Shown here in pieces: positions 27,707 to 35,701 of a stretch of 64,000 nucleotides of DNA. The notes beneath the pieces were generated by a model. It did not search any database and was not told the DNA's origin. It saw nothing but the letters and a program-made list of their open reading frames with translations. The DNA is from Chloroflexota bacterium. Its GTDB lineage: Bacteria > Chloroflexota > Dehalococcoidia > UBA2247 > RBG-13-53-26. The stretch covers positions 1 to 64,000 of the forward strand of contig VGOM01000008.1 in assembly GCA_016875915.1 (NCBI GenBank). Reading direction: 5' to 3'. The first letter of the stretch is position 1. Each line of letters starts with the position of its first letter. The position numbers were made by a program, and so were the translations under genes.

Positions 27707-27740
27707 GCTGTCAGCCGTCGGCCACGAGCCGTCGGCCGCC
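27707..27740 (+). repeat. GC-rich direct repeat directly after rsmG
   Basis: Two near-copies of CAGCCGTCGGCCACGAGCC in tandem, touching the rsmG stop codon. It resembles the repeat at 25199 with A/T replaced by G/C. Confidence 0.5.
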
Positions 27741-28463
27741 CTAGGATATCGGCCGCTTCTGGGGGACCCCGGCCCGGCGGGGAAAGCGGGACGGAGTATC
27801 GGCCACCTTCTCCAGAATCACCAGGCAATGCTTCTCCAGACCCTCCAGGTCTATCTGCCTGACCTCCCTGGTCCGGCCCCCCAGGGTCTCGATGGCCCTG
27901 CCGGCTTGGGACAGCTCCTGCTGGATGCCCCCCTTCTTGTAGATCACGGCCAGTCCGCCGGTGCGCAGGAAGGGGAGGGTCAGCTCGGCGTCGGTGGCCA
28001 GGCGGCTCACTGCCCGGCAGAGCGCCAGTTCGAAGCCCTGACGGTGCGGTGGCTGATGGGCCAGCGCCTCGGCCCGCCCCGTGGCCACTTCGGTGTGCTC
28101 CAATCCCAGGGCGACGATGGCATGCTGGACGAAGGCCGTCTTCTTGGCCACGGAGTCCACCAGGAGCGCTCTGGCCTGCTTCAGGGCGATCTTCAGGGGG
28201 ATGCCGGGCAGCCCTCCTCCAGTGCCCACGTCGATGAGGCTGAAGTCACCCGCCGCCCAGGGCGCCTCCCTGATGACGGCGATGGCGGTGAGCGAGTCCA
28301 GGAAGTGCCTGGTCTGGACCTCTTCGTAGGCGGTGATGGCGGTCAGGTTCACCCGCCGGTTCCAGGCCACCAGTTCCTGGTAGTAGAGCTGGAACTGGCG
28401 GAGCTGTTCAGTGGTGAGGGAGATGCCCAGGTGACTGGCGCCGCGGAGAAGGCTCTCCAGCAT
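27741..28463 (-). CDS. rsmG: 16S rRNA (guanine-N7) methyltransferase RsmG
   Basis: 240 residues. N-terminal helices (QLRQFQLYYQELVAWNRRVNLTAIT) lead to the SAM-binding motif LIDVGTGGGLPGIPLKIA, as in RsmG/GidB, which methylates G527 of 16S rRNA. The YKKGG motif of the family is visible (AVIYKKGGIQQE). It starts eight bases after the stop of the upstream CoA-transferase and is probably co-transcribed with it. Confidence 0.95.
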   Translation of the reverse strand: MLESLLRGASHLGISLTTEQLRQFQLYYQELVAWNRRVNLTAITAYEEVQTRHFLDSLTAIAVIREAPWAAGDFSLIDVGTGGGLPGIPLKIALKQARALLVDSVAKKTAFVQHAIVALGLEHTEVATGRAEALAHQPPHRQGFELALCRAVSRLATDAELTLPFLRTGGLAVIYKKGGIQQELSQAGRAIETLGGRTREVRQIDLEGLEKHCLVILEKVADTPSRFPRRAGVPQKRPIS

Positions 28464-28471
28464 GGCCGGCT

Positions 28472-29674
28472 CTAGTAGATGACCTTCTCTGCTTCCAGCC
28501 GGGCGATTTCTTCGTCAGTCATGTGCAACAGGTCTTTGAAGACGTAGCTGTTGTGCTCCCCCAGGAGGGGGGAGCGGTGGTGGATCACGGTGGGATTGTC
28601 CGACAGCCGCCAGGCGGAGTTGGCCACCCAGTCCACTCCGGTGGCCGGGTGCTCCACTTCCATGTAGGTCTGCCGGGCCTGGAGGTGGGGATCGAAGAAC
28701 CGCCCCTCGGTGTCCAGGCACGGGGCTGCGGCGACGCCCGCCTCCTGGAGGATCTCGGTCGCCTCATAGTAGTCCAGGTTGATGGTCCACTCCGTGACCA
28801 GCCTGTCCAGTTCCTCCTGGTTCCTGATCCGGCCGAACATGTCGGCGAACCGGGCCTCCTTCGTCCACGGTGGACTGCCTATGGCCTGGCAGAAGCCCTG
28901 CCACTCCTCCTCGGTGTGGACGGCGATGGAGACCCACTTGTCTTCTCCCTTGCAGCGGTAGTTGTTGTGGGGGCACATGGTGGGATGGCGGTTGCCCAGG
29001 GTGCCCAGGACCGTGCCGTTCATGACGTACTCCATGACCGCCTCGCCGGCTATGCTGATCACCGCCTCCATCTGGGCCATGTCGATGTGCTGCCCCTTGC
29101 CGGTGCGCCTCCGGTAGTACAGGGCGGCCAGGACGGCGAAGGCCCCGTGGAGGGAGCTGTTGATGTCGGCGTAGGCCTGCTGCAGGCCCAGGACCCTCTC
29201 GCCGTAGTAGCCCACCATGTTGTCTACGCCGGCCAGCCCGGTGAGCGACGGGCCGTAGGTCTGGGCATCGCGCAGCGGACCGTACTGCCCGGCGGCAGGG
29301 AGAGAAATCATAATTATGTCCGGCTTGATCTCAGCCAGGTTGACATAATCAAGGCCGTGCGCGCTCATCACGCGTGGAGAAAAATTCTCCACCACCACGT
29401 CACTCTTCCTTATCAGGTCCTTGATTATGGGCACGGCCTCCGGCCTAGCCATATCCAGGGTGACGCTTAGCTGGTTGCGGACCCCGCTGTGGAACCAGGG
29501 GTCTCTGTTGGGGTCCCGGTCCAAGTTGTCGGGACTGAGCCTCATGGAGTCGATGCGGCTCCTGGTCTCCACCTTGATCACCTCGGCCCCGAGATCGCCG
29601 AGCATGCTGGCCAGATAGGGACCGGCGAATACCCAGCCGAAGTTGATGACGCGATAGCCCTGAAGGGGAAGCAC
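28472..29674 (-). CDS. Class III CoA-transferase (CaiB/BaiF), subtype B
   Basis: 400 residues of the formyl-CoA transferase fold. It begins LQGYRVINFGWVFAGPYLAS, has the VVVENFSPRVM stretch and RTGKGQHIDMAQMEA, which carries the Asp expected to form the acyl-CoA anhydride. It ends PLLGEHNSYVF...EEIARL. Its closest relative in the window is the protein at 40390. It lies 11 bases after the subtype A gene at 29686-30912, so the two probably work together, possibly as a heteromer. The acid substrate is unknown. Confidence 0.93.
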   Translation of the reverse strand: MLPLQGYRVINFGWVFAGPYLASMLGDLGAEVIKVETRSRIDSMRLSPDNLDRDPNRDPWFHSGVRNQLSVTLDMARPEAVPIIKDLIRKSDVVVENFSPRVMSAHGLDYVNLAEIKPDIIMISLPAAGQYGPLRDAQTYGPSLTGLAGVDNMVGYYGERVLGLQQAYADINSSLHGAFAVLAALYYRRRTGKGQHIDMAQMEAVISIAGEAVMEYVMNGTVLGTLGNRHPTMCPHNNYRCKGEDKWVSIAVHTEEEWQGFCQAIGSPPWTKEARFADMFGRIRNQEELDRLVTEWTINLDYYEATEILQEAGVAAAPCLDTEGRFFDPHLQARQTYMEVEHPATGVDWVANSAWRLSDNPTVIHHRSPLLGEHNSYVFKDLLHMTDEEIARLEAEKVIY

Positions 29675-29685
29675 CCTGTTCTGGT

Positions 29686-30912
29686 TCAGATGATCCCTCC
29701 TGTGCGCAATTGTGCCAGCTCCTCGGTGGAGTACCCCAGGCGGTGACAGTAGATCTCCCGGTTGTGCTGGCCCAGGAGGGGGGCAGGCTGCTCCATCTGC
29801 CAGGGGGTCTCGGAGAACTTGCCGGGAGCGCCGGGGTACTTCAGTTCGCCGGCCACCGGGTGTTCCATCTGCACGAAGTAGTCGCGGGCCTTCAGGTGCT
29901 CGTCGTTGACCACGTCCCTCATGTTCTTGACGGGGCAGAAGGGTATCCGCTTCTCCAGACAGAGGCGGTGGATTTCATCCTTGGTGTGCGTCGTCAGCCA
30001 GGGCGCCAACAGCCCATCCATCTCGTCGGCGTACTTCAGGCTGATCTCGCGGCGGTCCTGGAATCGGGGCTCTGCGGAGTACCATTCGGGGACCTCGCCA
30101 TCGCCGATGAGCTCCAGGAACCTTTTCCACTGATAACCCTGGATGGCAATCATGCTCATGTAGCCATCCTGGCAGGGCAGAATGGTGTAGGGATAGACGC
30201 CGGGCGTGCGGTGTCCCCATCGCATGCGTTTCATCCCGTGCATGACGAAGGCAGACTCCTGGTTGCCGGTGTGGAGGGTGGCCCAGACCTGGGCCTCCGA
30301 GATATCGATATGCTGCCCCTGACCGCTGACCTCTCTGCCCAGCACAGCCGCCATGGCAGCGGCGGCGCCGGCAGCGCCGCTCTGATAGTGGCCCAGGCTC
30401 AACGGAGGGGTCAGGGGTTCCCTGCCCTGTTCGCCGGCGCAGACGCTCTGTCCGCCGAGGGCGCTGCAGTTGATGGCGTATCCATTGTAGTCCTTGTAGG
30501 GGCCGCTCTGACCGAAGGGCGTCAGCGAAACAGCGATGGTGCGGGGGCTGATTTCACGGACGTGGGGGTAGGAGAAGCCGAGCCTCTCCATGGTGGCCGG
30601 CGGCTTGTCTTCGATGAAGATGTCGGCGTGGGTCAGCAGTTCCCGCAGTATCGAGGCACCGGTGGCTGACTCCACGTCCAGGGTTATGCCCAGCTTGTTG
30701 GCGTTGAGGTAGAGGAAGAGCCCGCTCTTCTCGGGATGGGGGATGTTCTGCGGGAAGGGACCGTGTCTCCTGGATTCATCCCCGACGCCGGGCTTCTCGA
30801 TCTTGAGCACGGCGGCGCCCATGTCAGCGAGGAGCTTGCCGCAATACGGTCCTGATATGAAGTCGGCGTACTCGAGTACTCTGAGTCCGGCCAGGGCCCT
30901 TCCGTGTGCCAT
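29686..30912 (-). CDS. Class III CoA-transferase (CaiB/BaiF), subtype A
   Basis: 408 residues from ATG 30912. An open frame continues upstream to 31293 but has no CoA-transferase sequence and runs through the promoter. It begins LAGLRVLEYADFISGPYCGK, then IPHPEKSGLFLYLNANKLGI, and GQGQHIDISEAQ with the likely catalytic Asp. It ends LLGQHNREIYCHRLGYSTEE. The PEKS segment is shared with the protein at 39176 and missing from the other two. First gene of a unit with 28472 and rsmG. Confidence 0.93.
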   Translation of the reverse strand: MAHGRALAGLRVLEYADFISGPYCGKLLADMGAAVLKIEKPGVGDESRRHGPFPQNIPHPEKSGLFLYLNANKLGITLDVESATGASILRELLTHADIFIEDKPPATMERLGFSYPHVREISPRTIAVSLTPFGQSGPYKDYNGYAINCSALGGQSVCAGEQGREPLTPPLSLGHYQSGAAGAAAAMAAVLGREVSGQGQHIDISEAQVWATLHTGNQESAFVMHGMKRMRWGHRTPGVYPYTILPCQDGYMSMIAIQGYQWKRFLELIGDGEVPEWYSAEPRFQDRREISLKYADEMDGLLAPWLTTHTKDEIHRLCLEKRIPFCPVKNMRDVVNDEHLKARDYFVQMEHPVAGELKYPGAPGKFSETPWQMEQPAPLLGQHNREIYCHRLGYSTEELAQLRTGGII

Positions 30913-30924
30913 GGATGAAAGAAG

Positions 30925-30953
30925 ATTATACTTTCCGTAGCTGAATTCCGCAA
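30925..30953 (-). promoter_or_regulatory. Promoter of the first CoA-transferase pair
   Basis: On the - strand, TTGCGG (30953-30948), a 17-base spacer and a perfect TATAAT (30930-30925), 12 bases before ATG 30912. No room for a normal ribosome site, so the leader is very short or absent. Confidence 0.75.
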
Positions 30954-30970
30954 CGAAGACGGGGGTCGCT

Positions 30971-31000
30971 TTGTCGATGGGCAGACGGCCACCATATAAT
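30971..31000 (+). promoter_or_regulatory. Promoter of the mannose synthase gene
   Basis: TTGTCG (30971-30976), an 18-base spacer and a perfect TATAAT (30995-31000), eight bases before ATG 31009. It is back to back with the CoA-transferase promoter and also near-leaderless. Confidence 0.7.
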
Positions 31001-31008
31001 GGAGAGCC

Positions 31009-31701
31009 ATGAAAGCGATGGTGATGCTGCCGACCTACAATGAGAGAGACAACCTCAGGAATATCGTCGGCGAGATACTCAGACACCGGGATGTGAGCAT
31101 CGTTGTGGTGGATGACAGTTCCCCAGACGGAACGGGCCAAATTGCGGACAGACTGGCCTCTGAGAATCCCGGCAGGATCCATGTCATCCACCGCAAGGAG
31201 CGGGGTAGGGGCACGGCGGGCATCGCCGGCCTGCGGTATGCCCGGGAGCAGGACGTTGACTGCGTATTCGAGATGGACGCCGATCTGTCCCATGACCCCG
31301 GGCAGATCCCGGAGTTCCTGGAGAGGATCAGGGATTGCGATGTGGTCATCGGTTCCCGGTTCGTGAAAGGGAGCAAAGCGGAGAGGAAGCCATTGCGGAA
31401 GCTGATCACCGATGTGGCCAGGGTCTACACCCAGGTGCTGCTGGGCCGGGGCATCAAGGACTGGTCGGGTGGATACAAGTGCTACCGGCGCGAGGCGCTG
31501 AGGGCGCTGGACTTCGACAGCTTCCGTTCACGGGGTTACTCCATCGGCATGGAGACGCTCTACAGGCTGACCAGTAAGGGCTTCAGGTGCATCGAGATCC
31601 CCATCGAGTTCACAGATCAGCGGAGGGGGAAGTCCAAATTCTCAGCCCGGGAGGTCACCGGCTATATGGTGAACGTGCTGCGCCTCAGGCTGGGCTGCTA
31701 G
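31009..31701 (+). CDS. Polyprenyl/dolichyl-phosphate mannose synthase-like GT2
   Basis: 230 residues. GT2 features in order: MLPTYNERDNL at the start, VVVDDSSPDGTGQIAD, the DxD-type EMDADLSHDPGQIPEFL, VIGSRFVKG, and RQ-type GKSKFSAREVTGY near the end. This matches Dpm1-like synthases without a membrane tail, which move mannose from GDP-mannose to a polyprenyl phosphate on the inner face of the membrane. It could supply the GT39- and GT87-like transferases at 9139 and 10471. It converges on the PAP2 gene, with the stop codons sharing CTAG. Confidence 0.9.
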   Translation: MKAMVMLPTYNERDNLRNIVGEILRHRDVSIVVVDDSSPDGTGQIADRLASENPGRIHVIHRKERGRGTAGIAGLRYAREQDVDCVFEMDADLSHDPGQIPEFLERIRDCDVVIGSRFVKGSKAERKPLRKLITDVARVYTQVLLGRGIKDWSGGYKCYRREALRALDFDSFRSRGYSIGMETLYRLTSKGFRCIEIPIEFTDQRRGKSKFSAREVTGYMVNVLRLRLGC

Positions 31702-32300
31702 GCAACGCAGAGTTTCCGGAATATCCAGAAGCCCAGGTTGATCGGCTCCCGCAGCACCGGCATCACCACTTTGTAGATGAAGTAGGCGGTGAGAACCCCC
31801 AGGATGGCCCCGCCCAGGATGTCTGAAGGGTAGTACACCGCGGCATAGAGCTTGGCCAGCGGCATGAGGGTGGCGGGAATGAAGACGATGAGGCCCAGCC
31901 TGCGGCTTCTCTGCCATATGGCTGTGGCTGCGGCGAAGGTGATGGCAGAGGTGTTGCTGGGGAAGCCGGGGTCGTGTATGGGGTAGAAGATGTGCTGGAC
32001 TGCGCCCAGCAGTTGAGGCATGTCCTCAAAGGGATGGGGATGGCGGTAGAGGTGGTTGGTGGCCAGGGCCAGTCCACAGGCCGACCCGATGCTGATGGCG
32101 GCGCAGACCACGGCTCTCTGGTAGTTGTCGCGCTCGGCGGCGGTTCTTCCCAGGAACCAGATGGCCATGAGCATCAGGGAAATGGTGACCGGGACAAGGT
32201 AGTCGTTGGCCAGGACCATCATCACCCTGTCCAGCAAGGCGGACTTGCCCTCCAGTGCGTTGATCCAGAGGATGATGTCTTTGTCAATCTGGAGCGTCAT
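31698..32300 (-). CDS. PAP2-fold membrane protein with altered catalytic residues
   Basis: 200 residues, five or six membrane helices, with the PAP2 order of motifs. LYRHPHP stands at motif 1, FPSNTSAITFAAA at motif 2 (normally PSGH) and LAKLYAAVYYPSDILGG at motif 3 (normally SR-x5-H-x3-D). The catalytic His of motif 2 and the nucleophilic His of motif 3 are missing (T/S and Y), although the rest of motif 3 is kept. It is therefore probably not a working phosphatase, and may be a binding or transport protein. It overlaps the upstream gene by 17 bases. Confidence 0.8.
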   Translation of the reverse strand: MTLQIDKDIILWINALEGKSALLDRVMMVLANDYLVPVTISLMLMAIWFLGRTAAERDNYQRAVVCAAISIGSACGLALATNHLYRHPHPFEDMPQLLGAVQHIFYPIHDPGFPSNTSAITFAAATAIWQRSRRLGLIVFIPATLMPLAKLYAAVYYPSDILGGAILGVLTAYFIYKVVMPVLREPINLGFWIFRKLCVA

Positions 32301-32721
32301 CTGATCCCCTTCGTGGGCTGAAGCTGCGCCTGAGGGCTTCGAAGTAGCTGATCTCGCTCAACGCGCCGAAGCCCGTCGGGGGTGTCTTGGGAGGGGATTG
32401 TATCCTTCTGCGCAAGGTGAAGAGCACTGAAGAGACAATCAGGGTGAACACCAGAGCCAGGAAGGCCGCTGTGTTGAAGTAGACGAACTGCTGGGCACCC
32501 TCCAGGGCGGCGCGGCGCATGGACGTATCCATGCGGTCCTCCCAACCGAAGAACCACACGAACGAGCCGCAGACAGTCAGGATGGAGAAGAGGTAGGACA
32601 GGGTCCTGTTGCGGAAGAACTCGAGACCGGCCCAGCGCCTGTAGGCTGCCACGAACTGGAGGACACCTACGGCAGCGACGAACACGAAGAGGTAGTACTG
32701 CCAATGGTGCAGTGTGGGCAC
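32284..32721 (-). CDS. Small membrane protein of unknown function
   Basis: 145 residues from GTG 32721, which overlaps the ilvE stop (TAGTG). Three or four hydrophobic segments: residues ~7-25 (YYLFVFVAAVGVLQFVAAY), ~40-60 (a Leu/Phe-rich helix ending in WFFGWED) and ~88-110 (FLALVFTLIVSSVLF). The C-terminus is a basic, Pro-rich cytoplasmic tail. Sandwiched with overlaps between ilvE and the PAP2 gene, so it is translated from the same transcript. No family recognised. Confidence 0.7.
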   Translation of the reverse strand: MPTLHHWQYYLFVFVAAVGVLQFVAAYRRWAGLEFFRNRTLSYLFSILTVCGSFVWFFGWEDRMDTSMRRAALEGAQQFVYFNTAAFLALVFTLIVSSVLFTLRRRIQSPPKTPPTGFGALSEISYFEALRRSFSPRRGSDDAPD

Positions 32722-33668
32722 TAGCCCTTCTTGTTCCGAGCCTTCGTCTTGGTGGGGTAGGCAGGCGTGCACCAGCGGGAATACTTGGCGTCCTTGCCGC
32801 GGATTATGTCATGGTAGACTCGCTGGATCTGCCTGGTGATCTTGCCCACCTTGCCACTGCCGACGCTGCGACGGTCGATCTCCACGACCGGGGTGACATT
32901 GGCGGCTGTCCCGGTCATGAAGCACTCATCGGCGATGTACAGCTCGCTGCGGTCAAGGGGCCGCTCAACGACGTCCAGGCTGAGCTCATTCCGGGCGATC
33001 TGGATGACGGCGTCCCTGGTGATCCCCTTGAGGATGTTGTCCGATGAGGGCGGAGTGACCAGGTTCCCATCAAGGACGACGAAGATGTTCTCGCCGCTGC
33101 CTTCGGAGACATGTCCGTCCTGGGAGAGGAGGATGGCCTCGTCGTAGCCATTCTCCCAGGCCTCGGTCTTGGCCAGGGCGCTGTTGACATACAGGCCGGT
33201 AACCTTGGCCCGGGGCGGGATCATGTTGTCGTCGATGCGACGCCAGCTGGAGATGCAGCACTTTGCCCCCTTGTCCGCATCAAGGTACGGACCGAAGGGA
33301 GTCACGAAGAGGAAGAAGTCGTCTTCAAGGTTGTGGAGCCTGACACCGACGGTCTCGGAGCTCTTGTAGGCTATGGGGCGGACATAGATGTCCTCTTCGT
33401 AGGCGTTCTTGGCCACCAGTTCGACCGTTATCTGGCTCAGCTGGTCGGCGGTGTAGGGCAGCCTAATCTTCAGGATGTGGCAGCTCTTGAGCAGTCTGCG
33501 GTAGTGGTCTTCCAGGCGGAAGAGGTACATCTGCCCCTGATCGCCGTTCCAGTTGCCCCGGATCCCCTCAAAGCAGGCCGTTCCGTAGTTCAGGGCATGG
33601 GTCATGATGCCCACCCTGGCTTCGGAGAGGGGGACAAACTGCTTCTTGAAGAAGGCGAACTGTGGCAT
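32721..33668 (-). CDS. ilvE: Branched-chain amino acid aminotransferase
   Basis: 315 residues from ATG 33668, which has AAAGGAG just upstream; the frame extends further 5' but over the promoter. Fold type IV PLP enzyme: MTHALNYGTACFEGIRGNW near the start, RPIAYKSSETVGV, the PLP-Lys region GLYVNSALAKTEAWENGYDEA and SEGSGENIFVV. It moves the amino group between glutamate and leucine, isoleucine or valine keto acids. The promoter is at 33711-33740. The Liv-type transporter lies elsewhere in the window (60-64 kb). Confidence 0.95.
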   Translation of the reverse strand: MPQFAFFKKQFVPLSEARVGIMTHALNYGTACFEGIRGNWNGDQGQMYLFRLEDHYRRLLKSCHILKIRLPYTADQLSQITVELVAKNAYEEDIYVRPIAYKSSETVGVRLHNLEDDFFLFVTPFGPYLDADKGAKCCISSWRRIDDNMIPPRAKVTGLYVNSALAKTEAWENGYDEAILLSQDGHVSEGSGENIFVVLDGNLVTPPSSDNILKGITRDAVIQIARNELSLDVVERPLDRSELYIADECFMTGTAANVTPVVEIDRRSVGSGKVGKITRQIQRVYHDIIRGKDAKYSRWCTPAYPTKTKARNKKG

Positions 33669-33710
33669 GTATCTCCTTTCCGGGCTGTCTCCGTGTTGCA
33701 GAGCGCTGCT

Positions 33711-33740
33711 ATTATAAGTCACGAATTCCTGAGAGTACAA
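33711..33740 (-). promoter_or_regulatory. Promoter of ilvE
   Basis: On the - strand, TTGTAC (33740-33735), an 18-base spacer and a perfect TATAAT (33716-33711), about 43 bases upstream of the ATG. Its -35 lies four bases from the -35 of the divergent promoter. Confidence 0.7.
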
Positions 33741-33744
33741 GTTC

Positions 33745-33773
33745 TTGACTATTTGGGGAAAGATGGCTAGAAT
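33745..33773 (+). promoter_or_regulatory. Promoter of the DksA/TraR-type gene
   Basis: TTGACT (33745-33750), a 17-base spacer and TAGAAT (33768-33773). The leader to ATG 33880 is about 100 bases. Confidence 0.7.
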
Positions 33774-33879
33774 GCGAAGAACAGCTTATCCCACAAGCTG
33801 CTTCTGATTCACCGTTTCGTTGGCTGAATCTCCTCTGTCGCAACCAGATGGCGATTTGGCACGAAGGAGAGCAAAGAAG

Positions 33880-34260
33880 ATGGCTGGCACTGTCGACGAG
33901 TTCGGGCGGCGTCTGAGAGAGGAGAAGGAGCGCCTTTCCAAGGCACTCGAACAGATGCGGGCCAGCGCTCCGCCGATAGGCGAAGCGAAGGAAGGCAGTC
34001 CCTATGGCAAGAAGGAAGAGGGGGCTACCGAGGCCTTCGAACTGGAGAAGAGGCTGGCTTTGGAGAAGCGCCTGATGGCGTTGCTGAGTGAGGTTGACCA
34101 TGCGCTGGACAAGCTGGCGAAAGGCACCTACGGCAAGTGCGACGTCTGTGGACAACCTGTAGAGACGGCACGGCTCGAAGTGCTGCCTCAGGCGACTCTT
34201 TGCCTTGGCTGCAAAGCGAAGCAGGAACGGATTGCAAAAGGCAAACCCTCTCCGAGGTAG
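33880..34260 (+). CDS. DksA/TraR-type zinc-finger regulator
   Basis: 126 residues from ATG 33880, preceded by AAGGAG; an in-frame TTG at 33820 is less likely. Two long helices (about 5-85) with many Glu and Lys are followed by a C4 zinc finger, GTYGKCDVCGQPVETARLEV then TLCLGCK. The DxxDxA acidic tip of classical DksA is not obvious, so this is a TraR/YbiI/YocK-type relative. Such proteins bind RNA polymerase through the secondary channel. It shares an operon with lspA and the rluD-like gene. Confidence 0.88.
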   Translation: MAGTVDEFGRRLREEKERLSKALEQMRASAPPIGEAKEGSPYGKKEEGATEAFELEKRLALEKRLMALLSEVDHALDKLAKGTYGKCDVCGQPVETARLEVLPQATLCLGCKAKQERIAKGKPSPR

Positions 34261-34741
34261 GTGGTTCTCCTACGGTGTTCCCTTGATCCCTGCATCACTG
34301 GTGCTGCTGACGGATCAGGTGGCCAAGGTGGTGGTAAGGGCGAACCTCGCCGAGGGGGAGTCGGTTCCGCAAGAGGGGTTCTTCAGAATAACCCACCTGA
34401 GCAACAGCGGCATCATCTTCGGACTCGACGCACCGCTTGTCGTGTCGCTGGTGCTGCCACTGCTGGTGCTGGGCGCGGCCCTGTTCCTCTACTTCCGATT
34501 CGGGCCGTTCGACGGCTGGCTGGTGAATGCGGCGGCGGCCCTCTTTGTGGGTGGAAGCCTGGGGAATCTGGTTGACCGGCTGATGTTCGGGCAGGTGACG
34601 GACTTCTTCGACGTCCGTCTCTGGAGCGGCTACCACTGGCCGGCCTTCAATGTGGCTGATGCCGGCATCCTGCTGGGGGCGGTTCTCTTCATTGTCTTCA
34701 TCTTCAGACTGCGGTCGAGAGGGGCCGCCGGGCACGCCTGA
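34232..34741 (+). CDS. lspA: Lipoprotein signal peptidase II
   Basis: About 169 residues from TTG 34232, chosen for AGGA six bases upstream; a TTG at 34205 would also work. It overlaps the DksA-type gene by 29 bases. Four membrane helices. Catalytic aspartates are in GGSLGNLVDRLMFGQVTDFF and WPAFNVADAGI, both family signatures. It trims prolipoproteins such as the binding protein at 62102, which has a LAGC lipobox. Confidence 0.93.
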   Translation: MQKANPLRGRWFSYGVPLIPASLVLLTDQVAKVVVRANLAEGESVPQEGFFRITHLSNSGIIFGLDAPLVVSLVLPLLVLGAALFLYFRFGPFDGWLVNAAAALFVGGSLGNLVDRLMFGQVTDFFDVRLWSGYHWPAFNVADAGILLGAVLFIVFIFRLRSRGAAGHA

Positions 34742-35651
34742 CCGAGAGAACCGGACCATCCGCCTCACTGCGGACCGGGCCGGCATCCGGCTCGATCAGT
34801 TCATCTGTCAGTCCTGCACCGGGATTTCGCGCACGTCGGTTCAGAGACTGATCGCTGACGGTCTGGTCACCCTGAACGGCAGGGCGGCGAAGGCCAGTCA
34901 GAAGACCAAAGCCGGTGACGTCGTTGTCGCCAGCATCCCCCCACCGGAGCCGTCACCATACCTGATCCCGGAGGACATCCCCCTGGACATCCTCTATGAG
35001 GACGCGGACATCCTGGTGGTCAACAAGCCTGCCGGCGTGACCGTCTATCCGGCTCCGGGGCATCCCCGCCAGACGCTGATGAATGCCGTGCTGGCGCACT
35101 GTCCTGGTATCACCAGGATCGATGGGTCGGTTCGTCCAGGGATCGTGCACAGGCTGGACAAGGATACCTCGGGGGTTATGGTGGTAGCCAAGAGCAAGGC
35201 GGCCCAGCTCAATCTCTCCGCCCAGATGAAGAGCCGCCGGGTGCTGAAGCAGTACCTGGTGCTGGTCAGGGGGAATCCCGTGCCGGAGCGGGGAACTGTG
35301 GATGCCCCCATCGGACGCCATCCCCGAGACCGGAAGAAGATGGCAGTGGTTACAGGCGGGAGGGAGGCCCGGACCCTCTACCGCGTGGTGAAGCGTCTGG
35401 GGAGCTATGCGCTGGTGGAGGCGACGCTGGAGACAGGCCGGACGCACCAGATCCGGGTGCATTTCTCACGAATGGGCTGGCCGGTGGCCGGCGATGGGGT
35501 GTACGGAGTGAAGGTGGAGTGGCTGAAGAGACAGTTCGTGCATGCCCGCCGGCTGGGGCTGCGCCTGCCGGGCAATGACGAGTGGGTGGTATTCAGCGCG
35601 GAACTGCCGCGGGATCTTGGGGAGGCTCTGGAAAGGATACCGCCGGCATGA
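34650..35651 (+). CDS. rluD: RluD-type 23S rRNA pseudouridine synthase
   Basis: Up to 333 residues. An S4 RNA-binding domain (RLDQFICQ...SRTSVQRLIADG) precedes the RluA-type catalytic domain with GIVHRLDKDTSGVMVVAKS, where the Asp of HRLDKDTSG is catalytic, and LETGRTHQIRVHF. No start codon exists between the lspA stop (34741) and the S4 domain, so the start must lie inside lspA. ATG 34650 is the longest choice and TTG 34692 is possible. Translation is therefore coupled to lspA, the same order as in many bacteria. Confidence 0.93.
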   Translation: MWLMPASCWGRFSSLSSSSDCGREGPPGTPDRENRTIRLTADRAGIRLDQFICQSCTGISRTSVQRLIADGLVTLNGRAAKASQKTKAGDVVVASIPPPEPSPYLIPEDIPLDILYEDADILVVNKPAGVTVYPAPGHPRQTLMNAVLAHCPGITRIDGSVRPGIVHRLDKDTSGVMVVAKSKAAQLNLSAQMKSRRVLKQYLVLVRGNPVPERGTVDAPIGRHPRDRKKMAVVTGGREARTLYRVVKRLGSYALVEATLETGRTHQIRVHFSRMGWPVAGDGVYGVKVEWLKRQFVHARRLGLRLPGNDEWVVFSAELPRDLGEALERIPPA

Positions 35652-35701
35652 ATGGCCCCGGGACACCCCTAGCGGCTTCGTGACTGCGCCGGGTGCGGCC
35701 T

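Larger units (their letters stand above)
27297..27740. other. Gap of 444 bases with several repeat copies
   Basis: Holds module A/B copies at 27443-27494, 27504-27536 and 27632-27686 and the gene-end repeat at 27707-27740. No gene is supported. Confidence 0.7.

Noticed and set aside
30913-31293. Upstream extension of the CoA-transferase frame
   Set aside because: The extension has no family sequence and overlaps the promoter and the divergent mannose synthase gene.
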